Made by a program: the position numbers and the translations under genes. A DNA stretch of 64,000 nt, from contig CANTUR010000110.1 of assembly GCA_947683625.1 (NCBI GenBank), positions 277,707 to 341,706 of the forward strand. The letters run 5' to 3'. Positions 47,353-60,559 of the stretch are shown here, one piece after another. Numbering within the stretch: the stretch's first letter is position 1; every line of letters begins with the position of its first letter. The notes beneath the pieces are model-generated. The model was not told the origin of the DNA, made no database searches, and worked only from the letters and a program-made list of their open reading frames with translations. The DNA comes from Mallotus nudiflorus (lineage: Eukaryota; Streptophyta; Magnoliopsida; Malpighiales; Euphorbiaceae).

Positions 47353-47367
47353 ATAAGGAAGGAAGAC
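47353..47367 (+). other. Polypurine tract of element D
   Basis: ATAAGGAAGGAAGAC lies directly against the 3' LTR. It is less G-rich than in B. Confidence 0.7.
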
Positions 47368-47629
47368 TGTAATGACCATAGTTTTTAAATTATTTTAATA
47401 ATTATAGGATATGTAGTGCTAATAAATTTTAAAACTATGTTTGATTATTTTACTATTTTATGAATAATTATTATTATTTTTACATTTAATTATAATTTTC
47501 TATGTAAATGTATATATTGAAGTGTATTATTTCGAACAATATTATTTTAATAATGTTTAATCTAGTGCATTAATATTTTAATATTTTTAAATTAATAAAC
47601 TACATTATTGTATTGTATTTTATGTGTTA

Positions 47630-47674
<45 letters not shown>

Positions 47675-50205
47675 TAAATATTAGGGTTTAGTAACATTTT
47701 AATGCATGTTATTATTATGTGTGTGTATATATGTATATATATACTGAAATGTATGTGTTTGGTTTATATATATACACATTATTTTATTATTACATAAATT
47801 TTACTAACTATATTATATAATAATATATATACATATAATATATATATATATACAACTAAAAACACATACCTATATTCAACCTACCCTCCCTGTAAACCAC
47901 CATCACCCTCCGCCCATCACCATCCATTTCCCTCACCATCAGTGTGTCATCCGGCCATCTAGTAGGTCCAGTCGCCTTCCACCGTCTTCCACCTTCTTCT
48001 TCGGGGTTGATGAGCGACTATGGCAGTGAGAAACCGAGAATTGAGCTCTTGGCCGTTCTCCTTTGTCTGGCCACCATTTCCCTTGATTTCAGTCTTATTT
48101 TCTTCCTTTCTTGCCGTTGAATGTGAATCTAAGCTCCTTTTAGCTTGAAAACATTATTTGGTGAGGTGTTTTACTTATTCTTAAATTTGGCCATTTTAGG
48201 GTTTTTGATTTCTTTTTCGAGAATTTTGGTTGATTCATGGAAAATCCCTTTACAAAAGTTAATCCCCCTAGCTCAAACTACATCCCCGAATTTTTATGTG
48301 ATTTTTGGGAATTATTTTAATTTTTGTGAATTTTTGAATATTTTATTATTATTTTATTAATTTCGTAAATTAATTAAATAAATTATGAAATTGTGATTTT
48401 TGGTGTTATTTATGGTTATTATTAATTTTAGAGCTTATTTTATAATTTTTGTGAATTTTGTGTAATTTTTATATTTTTTGTAATTTATGTCAATTTTGAA
48501 AATATAGGTTAAATATATATTTTGTCAGAAATAATTAGTTAATTATATGTTTTTGTTGATATTATGGAAATATGTGTTGAGAAAATAAATTTTGTGTATT
48601 TATATAATTTTTATTGAATTTTTGAGTATTATTAGTATTTTATATGTATTTTTTAATATTAGGGGTAATTTGGTGGTAATTTTAGTTAAATATTATGTTT
48701 AATTGGTTTTAATATTATTTGAGGTATAAAAATGATTTTTACAAATTATTTACTAATTTTAACTAATTAATACTAATTTTCAAAAATTATTTTCAAATAA
48801 TATATAATATACTATTTTTGTAAATAAATGGATTTTTAGTAAATTTTAATATATGTTTGGACTAATTAAGTAATTTGGATTTATAAAATGAATTTTTATA
48901 AATATTTGTACAATTATCGAGAAAATGGATTTTTAATTATATTATATTATTAATTAGGGTTTTTAAGAAATTAATAGGAAAATAATTATTTTTGGTGTTT
49001 GAATACTTAATATGTTAAATTTTGATATTTGGAGGGCATTTATGGTATTTATTGATTTTTGATATATTTTACTGTATTATTTAATTTTTGGTGAATTGTG
49101 GACCTCGATCAGGGAATTTTAGTAGTTCGGGATCCCAACCGAGGGTTGTGAGGATTTTTATACTTGAAGTGTATTTTCCTTATAGGACCGGCTCTACTTT
49201 TTAATAGAGAGATATCCATTTTACAGAGGAGGTTCTATCGAATTTTTGATAGAATTCTCATAAAATGTGACATCAAGTCTAATTCTGATTCTATGTCTGT
49301 TCATGTTTAGTAATTTTAGATCGAGTCTTTAGAAGTCTAAGTTAGATTTATTCTAATATCGTGATCGCTTTTATTATTTAGTTACGTCGAGACTGAGGCT
49401 TAGCGGACCAGGCCCGTCGGACTAATCTCGAGGAGTGCATCCCTGTAAGTTATTATTATATATACATTGCTTTAGGTTGCATATTTTAGAATTATATGTT
49501 TTCAATGTAAAGTTTTGCATAATTGCTTTATTAAATGCTTAAGTATATTTTTAGTATATTATTGGTATATCTTAAAATAAATGCATGTTTTTTTTATTTA
49601 TATTCAAATTATGTTTAATTATATTATTGGTTGATTTTGAGTATATTTCATGATTTAATTGAATTTATTTTGCGTATATATACCTAAAATATACTTAGTT
49701 TATTTTAGGTATATTTATGGTATATATATGGTTTACTTGATCATTTTGAATGCCATTGTATATATTATTTATCCTCGAATGTATGTTTTATTTTTAAAAT
49801 GAAGGATATCGATAGAACGTGCTTCCTAGTGGGCAACACTAAGACCGAGTACGTACCAATGCAATAGATTGTAGGTTGAATTACTAACTTAATTGTGGAA
49901 ATTATGACTTGATTGATGTGAGATGTGATTGATGGTGTGATTGCTGGAGCTCGATTGACCAAGTGTCTCGGGGCCAATCACGCCGACAATTAGACTACTG
50001 CAGCTTGGTTGACTTAATGTCTTAGGGCCAGTCTACTGTCTAGTTGGATTAAGTGAATTTACTTGGAATTAAGTGAGCTAGTATGGCTAAAGTGCTTTCT
50101 ATTGATATTTGAGGTTGCGATCATTAGGGTTTTATTTTATCCTTCATAAACTGATGTTTTTCAGTATTAATTATAAAGTGATTTTTAGCATCTGTGTGTA
50201 CCTGC

Positions 50206-50273
<68 letters not shown>

Positions 50274-50738
50274 CTTATGAGTGTTTACATTTGTCATTTA
50301 GTAATGTGTGTATATATATTATAATAATTCACTTAGTGAGGTTTGACTCCCCTCAATTGATGTTTTTCTTCTTCTTCAGACCTCAGCAGTAGGCCTATCC
50401 GCCGGATTTCTTCCGCCCTAGCTTTATTAAGTAAACTACTTACCTAATTATTTTTTATGTACTCTAGAAACTGCAGTAGTTGTATTTTTTTCAGTTATGA
50501 ATTATATTTATATTTATTGGTTATGATTTTAATTCAGAGGTTTATCTCTTAATATTGTATTAAAATATTTTATTTTATAAATTGCGGAGCTTATCTTATC
50601 ATAATCATTAAGTTTTAAATTCTAATGTATTTTTATTTATTGTTTGTTTTTATTATTCCAAGGCTTGCTACGGGTTCCGAATTCGAAAGAATTCCCATTC
50701 CCTAGCGCCGGTCATGGCCCTCGGTTTAGGTCATGACA
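47368..50738 (+). repeat. 3' LTR of element D
   Basis: 3371 bp, TGTAATGACC to GGTCATGACA. Landmarks: (TA)n 47637-47666, GC-rich leader about 47880-48120, acceptor-like CCTTATAG (49185), donor-like GTAAGTT (about 49445), hairpin region about 49920-50045, (TA)n 50209-50266. The acceptor with GAGAGT near 50365 is deleted. Confidence 0.93.
50209..50266. repeat. (TA)n microsatellite in D 3' LTR
   Basis: About 58 bases of TA. D's 5' LTR has only a short run at the same place (about 41860). Confidence 0.92.
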
Positions 50739-52600
50739 TTAATATTATATTATTATTTGAGATTTTTATTTAATTATTGTAAAAATAATTATATTTAGTA
50801 ATTTAATGTTCAAATATATTATATTTTGGTATTTTATGGAAATTAATGATTTTTAATATATTTATTATTTTATATGTATTTTTAGTGAATTATGAACCTC
50901 GGTTAGGAATTTGTGCAGTTCGGGGTCCTAACCCAAGATGTTGAGCTTTGTGGTTTTAGAAGTGTGTTCTCCTTACAGGATCGGCTCTACTGTCAGTAGA
51001 GAGATGTCCATTTTACATAGGAGGTTCTGCTGAATTTTTGGTAGAATTCTCATAAAACATGAGATCAAGTCAATCCTAAATTTCTGTGTTTGTCTGGATT
51101 TTTAATTCCTAGATCGAGTCTCCTTTAGAATTCTTAGAAGTATAAGTTAGAAATTTATTCTAATTATTATTATATTTATTGTCTAGTTGCGCCGAGACCA
51201 GGCCTATCGGACCGGGCCCATTAAATTAGCCTCGAGGAGCGCAAACTCGTGAGTTATTATTTTATATATACAATGCATGTAGACACATGATTAAGAGTTT
51301 TCATGTTTTAATATGAGTTTAAACTTGAATTATTTTAATAAATGATTTAGTATATGTTTGATATACTTTAGCATGTTTTTGGTATATATTTGCTATTTAT
51401 GTGACAGATATGTTTAATTTATTTTTAGTATATATTTGGTATATATGTTCCATATATATGTCGGTATATTTTTTTTGTATATATTTAGTATATTTTGATA
51501 TATGATCAGCATATATATTCGATATATTTTTTGTATACTTGTGGTATATTTTGGTATATAAGTGGCATATATATTTGAATATTTTTAGTATATTCCCTGT
51601 ATATATTTGGGAATATAATTAATTTATTCATTATGAGATGAATGCCATTGGTGATTTAATTATGCATTTTATTATTTTCCATAATATACGATTTTATTTG
51701 AAGGATATCAATAGAACGTGCTACTTAGTGGGCTGCACTAGGACTATGTACGTATAGGTTCATTAGATTTAGGATTTGTCATTGTGAGAATCATTTGAGG
51801 TGAAATTTGATTATTTTGATTATTGAGAATATTGATGTGAGTAAGTAGTGTGATTGAGGGAGTTTGGTTGACCTAGTGTCTCGGGGTCAATCACACTGAC
51901 AGTGAGACCACAGGCGTTCGATTGACTTTATGTCTCGAGGACAGTCTACTGTCCAAAATGGAATAAAAGAATTAATTTGGAATTAAGTAAGCCTGTATGG
52001 ATAGAGAGATATTTTTTGTCGAGGTTGCGAATAATTAGGGTTCTATTTGATCCTTCATTGAAATAAACATTTTTTAGTATTTATTATATATAAAAGTGAT
52101 TTTAGCATCTGTGTGAAATTCCTATAAATATTTATATATATACTGATGCTTGATTGCATATGACATTAGGAGGTACGTGTATATATATTATAATAATTCA
52201 CTCAGTGAGGTCTGACTCCCCCTCAACCATTTTTTTCAAGAGAATCTTCTTTATTAGATCATACTTGTAGTACTTTACGTCAGTCTTCTTCTGCCTTGGC
52301 TATTTTATGTAAATTTCATATTTGAACTTTTATTGTATTCTAGTAAACTGCAGTAGTAGTATTATTATATTAGTAGTGTTGTTTCAGTTTGAGACTTATG
52401 TATTCAAATACTGTATTAATATTTTATTTATAAAATGATATATGAGTATTTATTTATATATCGATTCAAGTTTTAATTCTGTCATATTTTTATACTATTT
52501 ATTGCATGGTTTTTATTTTTAAGGCTTGTTGTGGGTTCCGAATTCGAAAGAATTCTCGTTCCCTAGCATCGGTCATGACTCCTTGGTTTGGGTCGTGACA
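50739..52600 (+). repeat. Element G: 3' part of a chromoviral LTR
   Basis: Starts mid-LTR at the D boundary (ttaatattatat matches E at 54970) and ends GGGTCGTGACA at 52600. It has acceptor-like CCTTACAG (50978), donor-like GTGAGTT (about 51250), tandem hairpins 51847-51960 and the U5 hairpin. No primer site follows, so it is a 3' LTR or a solo LTR. The left part lies outside the window beyond D. Confidence 0.85.
51340..51615. repeat. Degenerate TATAT-rich array in G LTR
   Basis: About 12 diverged copies of a unit around 'ggtatatatttngtatat', 18-25 bases each. Shorter versions occur at the same LTR position in B and D (for example 41185-41360), and a similar expansion occurs in E (55590-55830). 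Confidence 0.7.
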
Positions 52601-53215
52601 TTTTCTCACTTCTAAAACTAATAATTTAAATTAACTATACTAATTTAACATAATCTCTATACAAAACATATAAAACACATAATTAATAAAAACTTCATTT
52701 TAATTACCAAAAATATAATTTATATACATAGATTAAATAAATTCAGAAAAATAAACTAAAAATATATTTAAGAAGCTAAAGAAGTATATAACAGCATTTC
52801 TTAAAGAAATTATCATGAATCATTCAAACTCAAGCTCAAAAAAATAAAAACCCTAAATAGCATAAACTAAAACTTGAAGATAACTAACTAACCGGATGTC
52901 CTAGAGTTGAAATGACTTGAGAAATGTCTAGCTCGTGTTGGGATCATAAGCTAAAACCATCGGAATCATGCCGGAGTTACTGTAGCAGTAGGCGTTCTTC
53001 TCGATTTTTCGGCGACTTAAAGGCTTCTAACGGTAATGGGAAGGAAGAGGAGAAAGAGGGGAGGCGACGATAAGCTTGGTGGTGGCTGGGGGTGGAGTTG
53101 GTGGAGCTCGGGTGGTGGCGCTGCGTCGGCAATGGAAAAAGAAAAAGAAGAAGAGGAGGAAGAAAAAGAAAAAAAGGAGGAGGGAGGTTGACCCGAAAAA
53201 TAACTTTTGACTTTT

Positions 53216-53255
<40 letters not shown>

Positions 53256-53517
53256 GTAACTTTAATATATATACATATATATCTAACAACACAGTAACAC
53301 AAATACACACATATATATCAATAACAATTGAATTTAGACTAAATAAAAGTATACCACAATATTAAAATAAAATAAATATACTAAACTGTAATATTTTGAA
53401 TTTTATTATTAATTAAAATAAATTATTTATGATTATCTTTATTATTAGTATTGTATTATTTTATTTTAATACTATTTTTTGGGAAATGAATATATATTTG
53501 TGCATATATATATATAT
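52601..53517 (-). repeat. Element H: minus-strand LTR fragment
   Basis: In minus sense it has the same layout as the other LTRs: TA-rich stretch (53219-53252), purine/pyrimidine-biased GC-rich leader (52990-53190), then AT-rich sequence with the 'catgaatcattcaaac' and 'ctcaaaaaaataaaaaccc' text that in A and F follows the leader. It is cut at 52600 by G and ends near the start of E. Too diverged for a subfamily call. Confidence 0.65.
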
Positions 53518-53694
53518 ATATATATGACCTTTTATTTTAAATTATTAAAATATATTTTGGGATATGCATTGTTAATAATATTTTAAATTTTATTTATATA
53601 TTATCATTATTTGTGCATATTATTTATTTATTTTATTCTAATGTTTTATTTATATAAAATATTTATTTTGGAAGTTTTATTATTTAAAAATATT

Positions 53695-53724
53695 AAAGTT
53701 ATTATTATTATTATTGTTGTTGTT

Positions 53725-53757
<33 letters not shown>

Positions 53758-53759
53758 GA
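53695..53759. repeat. (TTA/GTT)n microsatellite in E LTR
   Basis: An ATT run grading into about 15 GTT triplets, followed by a TGTGCATG run. It is unique to this copy among the LTRs here. Confidence 0.9.
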
Positions 53760-55039
53760 TGTGCATGTGCATGTGTGTGTATTGTGCATGTGTTGTATAT
53801 ATATATATATATATTAACAACTAAGACATACACACACACATATGTATAAAATAAATATAATATCATAGAAATCAGGGTCATTTTTCTCGGGTTTGCTTTT
53901 CTTACTTCCCTTCCTTCTTTCTTTTTCTTCTTCTTTTTCTTTCCATATGTCTTCCTCTTCTCCCATGACTTTCAGGCACCACCCTCACCACGCTGGAGCC
54001 ACCACCTACACCACCACCAACTACCATCACCTCCAACTCCTTCCCAGCTGTCAACCACCACCAGTAGAGCTACCAGAAGTCACCAGAGCACACAAAATAG
54101 CAGCAGCATCCATGATCACCGGCGACTCCTCCGACCACCAAAGCTCAAGATTCCGGCATGTATAGACTCCATGAGCTTCAAGAAACTTGTTTCTAAGCTT
54201 GGTTCAAGCTTAAACTTCTCCGATTGTGAGTTTTAACTAGATTTTAGTTTATGCCTATTTTAGTTTTTGATTTTTTGAGTTTTAGGTTAAATGTCTTTAG
54301 AAATGTTGTTTAGGGTAGCTTAAGCTTCATAAATATGATTTTTGTTGATTTTTTTTAATTTGTTGATTTTTTGGATTTGAATTTTTGACAAGTCACTGTT
54401 CCGATGACCCTTATTGGAAAATCCTTTTATTTTTAATAAATTTTTTAATTTATTTGGAGCATAGTTTGTGAAGGAATTATATTAAAATTCTATCCTAATT
54501 ATTTACTATGAATTTTTAAATGTTTATGTAAAAAATTAATTTTTGGAAAAATTAATAAAAATTGGTGAATTTTGCAATTTAGTTGATATTATTGTTAATT
54601 AGTATGTTTTAAGTAATTTTGGAATAATAACTAATATTAAAACAATTTTGAGTAATTTTTAGTAAATATTTAGATATTATGTGAATTTTGAATTTATAGG
54701 TAAATTATGTGTTTTTATTGAAATTATAGTTAAATAACATGTTTCAAATAATTTTGGAATAATAAATGGTATTAAAATAATTTTTACGAATTGTTTACTA
54801 TTTTTAACTAATTAGTACTAATTTCTGATAATATATTCAAATAATAAATTACTTACTAATTTAATGATTAAATGGGTATTTAACTATTTTTATTATATAT
54901 TTAAACTATTTAAGTAATTAAATGTGAATTTTACTATTTTATTTTGAATAATCATAAAGTGGATTTTTATTAATATTATATAATTTATTTGAGATTTCAT
55001 TTAATTAATGTGGAAATAATTATATTTAATGTTTTTGAT

Positions 55040-55041
<2 letters not shown>

Positions 55042-55090
<49 letters not shown>
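55042..55090. repeat. (TA)n microsatellite in E LTR
   Basis: Uninterrupted TA of about 48 bases. Confidence 0.92.
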
Positions 55091-55092
<2 letters not shown>

Positions 55093-56277
55093 GATATTAA
55101 TGGAATTTAATGATTTTTATCGTATTTATTATTTAATGTTGATTTCTGGTGAATTGTGAACCTTAGTTGGGAATTTATGTAGTTTTGGGGTCCCAACCTG
55201 AGGTGTTGAGCCTTGTAAATTTAGAAGTGCATTTTCTTGCAGGATTAGCTCTACTTTTTAGTATAGAGATGTCCGTTTTATAGATGATACTTTACCGAAT
55301 TTTTGATAGAATTCTTATAAAACATGACATCGGTTGATCCTGAGTCTCTAGTTTTTAATTGAGATTTAATTTTTAGATCGAGTCTTTCTTATAATTCTTA
55401 GAAGTATATGTTAGGAATTTATTCTATTTTTTATTATTTATTTTTCTAGCTGCATCGAGATCGAGGCCTATTGGACTAGGCCCGTTGAGTCAGTCTTGAG
55501 CAATGCAAACTTGTGAGTTATTATTCTATATATGCATTGCATATAGGATGCATGAATAAGCATTTTCACTTTTTCATTATACGTTTAAACATGATTTATG
55601 TCATTAAATAATTTAGTATATTTTTGGCATATTTCTGGTAGATTTAGATATATATGCAATATATATGCATGTTGTAATTTTCAATATATACCTAGTATAT
55701 TTTTAGTACACTCATGGTTTATTTGGGTATATTTGTGACATATATATATGGTATATGTTTAGTATACATTTAGTATATTTTCAATATACTTTTAGTATAC
55801 TTTCGGTATATAATTGGTATATTCCTCTTTAAATGGATGTTATTATATTTATATGATGCATTTTATTATTTTTAATAATTATAAGATTGATTTGAAGGAT
55901 TGCAATATAACATGCTACCTAGTGGGCTACACTAGGACTGTTGTGCGACAGTACGATAGAATTAGGTTGAAATTTGATAATTGTTATTGAGATGTTGGTT
56001 ATTAGATTGGCTGACTATGGATCTTCGTTGACCTAGTGTCCTCGGGGCCAGTCATGCCGGTAGTGAGATTGCGGAACCTCGGTTGACCTAGTGTACTCGG
56101 GGCAATCTACTACCTTAAGTTGGATAGATGAATACTTAGTGTTTTGGTTAAGCTAGTGGCTATTATTTATTATAATCGAGGTTACAAACTGTTAGGGTTC
56201 TGCTTCGGTCCTTCAACTAAAATAATTTTATGCTTTTATTATATATAAAAAAATGAATTTAAGCATATGTGTGAAAA

Positions 56278-56303
56278 TGTGTGTGTGTGTGTGTGTGTGT
56301 GTA
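56278..56303. repeat. (TG)n microsatellite in E LTR
   Basis: About 13 GT repeats where the other LTRs have tctgtgtgtacctg. Confidence 0.9.
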
Positions 56304-56769
56304 TTATATACTGATGCTTGAATGTATATGAATTTAGGGTTGGCATATAAATATTATAATAATTCACCCAATGAGGTCTGACTTCCCTTAATATTTTTTT
56401 ATGGGATCTTCATCTTCTTTAGACCTCACTAGTAGTACTTTACACCAGTCTTCTTCAACCCCAACTAGACTATATAATTTATTTATCTGAACTTTTATTG
56501 TTCTCTAGAAAACTACAGTAGTAGCGTATTGTATCAGTAGTATGTTATTTTGGTTTTGAGGCATGTCTCTGAATATTGTATGAATATATTTTTTATTTTT
56601 ATGAAATGACATTTGAGTATTTATTTTATATCGATTAAATTTTAATTCTTGTTATATTTATTTATTTATTGCTTATGATTTATTTTTAAGGCTTGCTTCG
56701 AGTTGTAGATTCGAAAGAATTCTCATTTCGTAGCACCGATCATAACTCCCAGTTTGGGTCATGACAAAG

Positions 56770-56785
56770 TTAGTACCAGAGCTTA
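56770..56785 (+). other. Primer binding site of element E
   Basis: TTAGTACCAGAGC four bases after the LTR end, a decayed TTGGTATCAGAGC (tRNA-Met type). Confidence 0.72.
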
Positions 56786-56962
56786 GGTTATTAGTGTTGT
56801 GGACCTAGGTTTTCAGACTTGTGTTTCCTTGAAACTACTATAGTAAATTAGGTTCGATTATGTCTTTGATAAGTTTTCCTTGATTTAGTTTTTCATGTAA
56901 TCATTATGTTGTCAGTTTGTTGCCTATTTTTTCTGAATCTCTTTGATTTTTATCTTTTCAGA

Positions 56963-58080
56963 ATGAGGAGGCGAGCACATGTCGCTCCACTGGTCATTGA
57001 GGATGAAGATGATGAGTCTTTCCAGGATGAGGTTTTACCTCCTGAGTCACTAGCCAGGCATAGAGGTAGAGGTAGAGGTAGACCTTGAGGAGTAGTGGGG
57101 TCATCATAGACAACGAGAGCTATAGGATGAGGAACCTATAGAGCTAGAGTACAAGGAATCTGAGATACCTATAATTACACCGTAGATGCAGCCTGCCTAT
57201 CAACAGGGTATGTTTAACCTTGAGGCAGCATTTTTATATGCTATAATGGGTCATATAGCTTTTGATAAGACATCAGCCCGCTAGAATTTTTGCACGCTAT
57301 TGAGATGAGGACTCAGACTACTCACATTGAGTATCAACGGATCATGATTGTTGAGCTGTCTATCGAGGGACCATCCTTGGATTGGTTCAGCTTCATATGA
57401 CAATGATGACCTAGGCTCAATTCTGAGAGAGGTTTATGAGACATTTCTATCCAGGGCCACTATAGATGAGTTATATACTTAGATTGACCAACATTTCTAG
57501 AGGTAATAAATCTATCGAGGACTACATTAGAGAGTTCCTCAGATTGGGTAGATATGCAGAGGATTTTATACAAGACTAATATTTCACTGTTATAACTTAT
57601 GTCACTAGTCTAGGTTTTGCTTTGCTGGGATGCCTACTGTCGGCCTTACTCTCAAGTCTGTGTCGAGTTGACTAAGGAGATAGAGTTGAGATTGGTTAGG
57701 CAAGGAGCTATGCTTGATTACTATCAGCTGCGAGGTGTTTAGTCATGAGGATTCCATACTACTCCGTATTCAAATTTTCATATTGCTTCTAGTAGTCAGC
57801 ATAGAGGTTCATTATAATAAAGTCAGAGGTAGTAGCCAAGATATCATGGTAGTAGGAGGCATGGTCGTGGTGGACATCGTAGGCCTATTAGATTTGGTTT
57901 TGGTGCTTCCACTAGTAGTAGTGGTCAGAGTTCTAGTTATTATACTTCAGGATTAGTAGCCAATGCCTGTCAGACTTATGGTAGAGTCCATAAGGGACTC
58001 TATTATATGGCGTCGTTGACGTGTTTTCGATGTGGACATACAGGGCGTTTTGCAAGATCATGTCAATATTCTGGTTTTTA
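56963..58080 (+). pseudogene. Element E gag (degenerate)
   Basis: Starts ATG AGG AGG CG after an acceptor-like TTTTCAG. A 42-codon intact N-terminus (MRRRAHVAPLVIEDEDDESF) ends at a TGA at 57086. The gag core is in pieces with stops and small deletions. The zinc knuckle near 58018-58060 has its His changed to Arg (CFRCGHTGRFARSC). Confidence 0.83.
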
Positions 58081-58149
58081 GTTGCAGTAGTTTCCACAAT
58101 AGTCTATTGCCAATGCAGATCCAGCACCTTTTCAGTTGTTGCCAACTAA

Positions 58150-60559
58150 GTATCTAAGTACGACTCAGATTGTTTCCAGTAAGGGCATGGGTAGAGGTAC
58201 TAGAGGGGGTGCCAGGGGGTTTGGTCAAGGTTCCACTAGTCAGCAAGGAGGTTAAGGTTAGGCCAAAGTTTTCCACCTCACCCAACAAGATGCTCAGGCA
58301 TCTAATGCCAATGTTGCAGGTATTATTCCAGTCTATTACTTGGATGCTTAAGTTTTGATTGATCTGGGTGCTACACATTCTTTTGTGTCCCTTATTTTTT
58401 TTAAAGTCGTGTTAGCAAGCTTCAAGGATGGCTTTTCCTTTGTCTGTTGCCACTCCTTTAAGCAATTTGTTGGACACCAATATTGTTCTTTATGGATGTC
58501 CGGTATTAATCAGAGGCAGAGAACTACTAGCATAATTGGGTGTTGTTAGATGTGATGGAATTCAATGTGATCCTTGGTATGGATTGGTTGTCTCAGCACT
58601 ATGCCATTGTGGATTATTGGAGTAAAGAGGTGATTTTTATAATTTCGAATGTAGAAGAATTTAAGTTTGTGGGTGATAAGAGTTCTGCACCTCATCTTTG
58701 CTATCACAGCTAAGAAGATGCTGAGGAAGGGTTGTCAAGGGTACTTGGCACTTGTTAGAGATACTTCTATGGAGAAGTTGTCACTCACTGATGTTCCTAT
58801 TGCCTATGAGTTTCCTAACATTTTTCCTGAGGAGTTGCCAGGTTTACCACCTTATAGAGAGATTGAATCTGTATAGATGTGGTTCCAGGCACCACTCCTA
58901 TTTTAATGTCGCCTTACAGAATGGCTTGTGCATAGTTAAAAGAGTTGAAGGAGCAGTTACAAAATTTTCTAGTTAAGGGTTTCATCAAACCTAATGTTTC
59001 TCCTTAGGGTGCATTGGTCTTGTTTGTGAAGAAGAAAGATGGTACCCTGAGATTGTGCATTGATTATCGAGAGCTGAATAAGGTGACAGTGAAGAATTAG
59101 TATCCTCTTTCGAGGATAGAAGATCTATTTGATCAACTTCAAGGTGCACAGTTCTTTTCTAAGATTGACTTGAGGTTAGGTTAGCATCAGTTATGGATCA
59201 GTGAGGCTGATGTTCATAACATGGCATTCTGCACTCGATATGGCCACTATGAGTTTCTGGTGATGTCATTTGGATTGACTAATGCACCAGTTGCATTTAT
59301 AGATCTGATGAACAAGGTATTTAGATTGTTTTTAGATTAGTTTGTGGTAGTCTTCATTGATGATATACTGGTGTATTCAAAGAGTATGGAGGAGCATGTA
59401 TATCACTTGAGGACTGTATTGCAGACATTGAGAGAACATCAATTTTATGCTAAATTCTCAAAGTGTGATTTTTGGTTAGAGTGTGTTACATTCCTTGGAT
59501 ATGTAGTGTCCAAAGATGGTATTCGGGTTGATCTATAGAAGATTGAGGCAGTGTTTGAGTGGCCCAAACTAATGACAGTCACAGAGATTCAGAGTTTTTC
59601 AAGGTTTGGCTAGGTATTATAGGAGGTTTGTGCAGGATTTTTCTAGAATTATAGCTCCTATGACTCGCTTAACTCAAAAGAATGTGAAGTTTGGGTGGTC
59701 AGATGCTTGCTAGAATAATTTCCAGCTACTGAAGGAGAAGTTGACCATAACTCTAGTTTTAGCTTTGCCTAATGGAGTAGATAAATTCACTGTGTATTAT
59801 AATGCCTCCAGAGTTAGCCTAGGTTGTGTGTTGATGCAGAATGGTAGGGTGATAGCTTATGCTTCGAGGCAGTTGAAGAGGCATGAATAGAATTATCCTA
59901 CTCATGACCTATAGATGGCTGTAGTGATCTTTGCTCTCAAGATTTGGAGACTTTATTTGTACGGGGTAACTTATGAGATTTTTACTGATCACAAGAGCCT
60001 TAAGTACATTTTTCAATAGAGAGATCTAAATTTGAGCTAGAGGAGATGGTAAGAACTCCTAAAGGATTATGATTATGAGATTCTTTATCATCTAGGTAAG
60101 GCTAATATGGTAGCAGATACTTTGAGTAGGAAGTCCTCAGGTAGTCTTGCTCATATTAGTGTGGAGAGGATGACTGTTGATCTAAGAGTTGTATGAGTTG
60201 GTGGATCAAGGTTTGATGATGAAGATTAGTATATCAGGTGGACTACTAGCTCAGTTTAGAGTTTGATTATTATTGAGAGATAGGATTAAGGTAGCTCATG
60301 GCTGAGATCCTATTCTAGCAAAGCTTGCAGAGAATGTTCATGCAGGGAAGTTCACTGATTTCGCACTTGATGATGAAGGTTTTTTATGGATCAGTGGCAG
60401 ATTGTATATTCCTAATGTGGATAATTTAAGAGAAGATATCCCTTAAGGAAGTGCATTCTACAGCCTATAGCGTACATCCAAGTTTCACTAAGATGCACAT
60501 AGTATTAGAGACATGTATTGGTGGGATGGATTGGAGACAGATGTAGTTGATTATGTTTC
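58150..60559 (+). pseudogene. Element E pol (degenerate, cut by F)
   Basis: The protease active site DLGATHSF is at 58361 onward, preceded by TAA where Trp stood. RT has LCIDYRELNKV (about 59050) and FIDDILVYS (59353-59379), with many stops between. RNase H (about 59660-60150) has YCDAS changed to YYNAS, so the first catalytic Asp is Asn, and LEM changed to a stop plus M. The integrase start keeps HPSFTKM (about 60476) and breaks at 60559 where F's LTR begins. No product expected. Confidence 0.87.

Larger units (their letters stand above)
9338..50738 (+). mobile_element. Element D: chromodomain Ty3/gypsy retrotransposon (contains C, and B within C)
   Basis: The pieces 9338-9705 and 40449-50738 form one plus-strand element: truncated 5' LTR, primer site, gag, pol with chromodomain, 3' LTR 47368-50738. 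Its left end lies beyond element A, outside the window. It is itself inserted in the LTR of G, since 50739 resumes G's LTR interior. LTRs start TGTAATGACC, which distinguishes it from the A/B/F subfamily. Domains are better kept than in A or E but carry many stops. Confidence 0.9.
53518..56766 (+). repeat. 5' LTR of element E
   Basis: Starts in a TA tract (tatatatatgacc, matching TGTAATGACC of D) and ends GGTCATGACA at 56766. Contains a (GTT)n tract, GC-rich leader about 53880-54170, donor-like GTGAGTTTT (about 54226), acceptor-like TTCTTGCAG (55242), (TA)n 55042-55090, donor-like GTGAGTT (about 55513), tandem hairpins about 56008-56114, (TG)n 56278-56303 and the U5 hairpin. The exact left end is eroded. 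Confidence 0.82.
53518..60559 (+). mobile_element. Element E: chromodomain Ty3/gypsy retrotransposon, 5' half
   Basis: 5' LTR (about 53518-56766), primer site, gag, pol up to the integrase zinc finger, then interrupted by F at 60560. The remainder would lie beyond F, outside the window. It is the most decayed of the coding elements by stop density. The LTR is of the same subfamily as G. Confidence 0.88.

Noticed and set aside
53893..54165. Proline/serine-rich open frame as a host gene
   Set aside because: It lies in the GC-rich leader of E's LTR. The same position in A, B, D, F and H holds unrelated low-complexity frames, so it is leader sequence.
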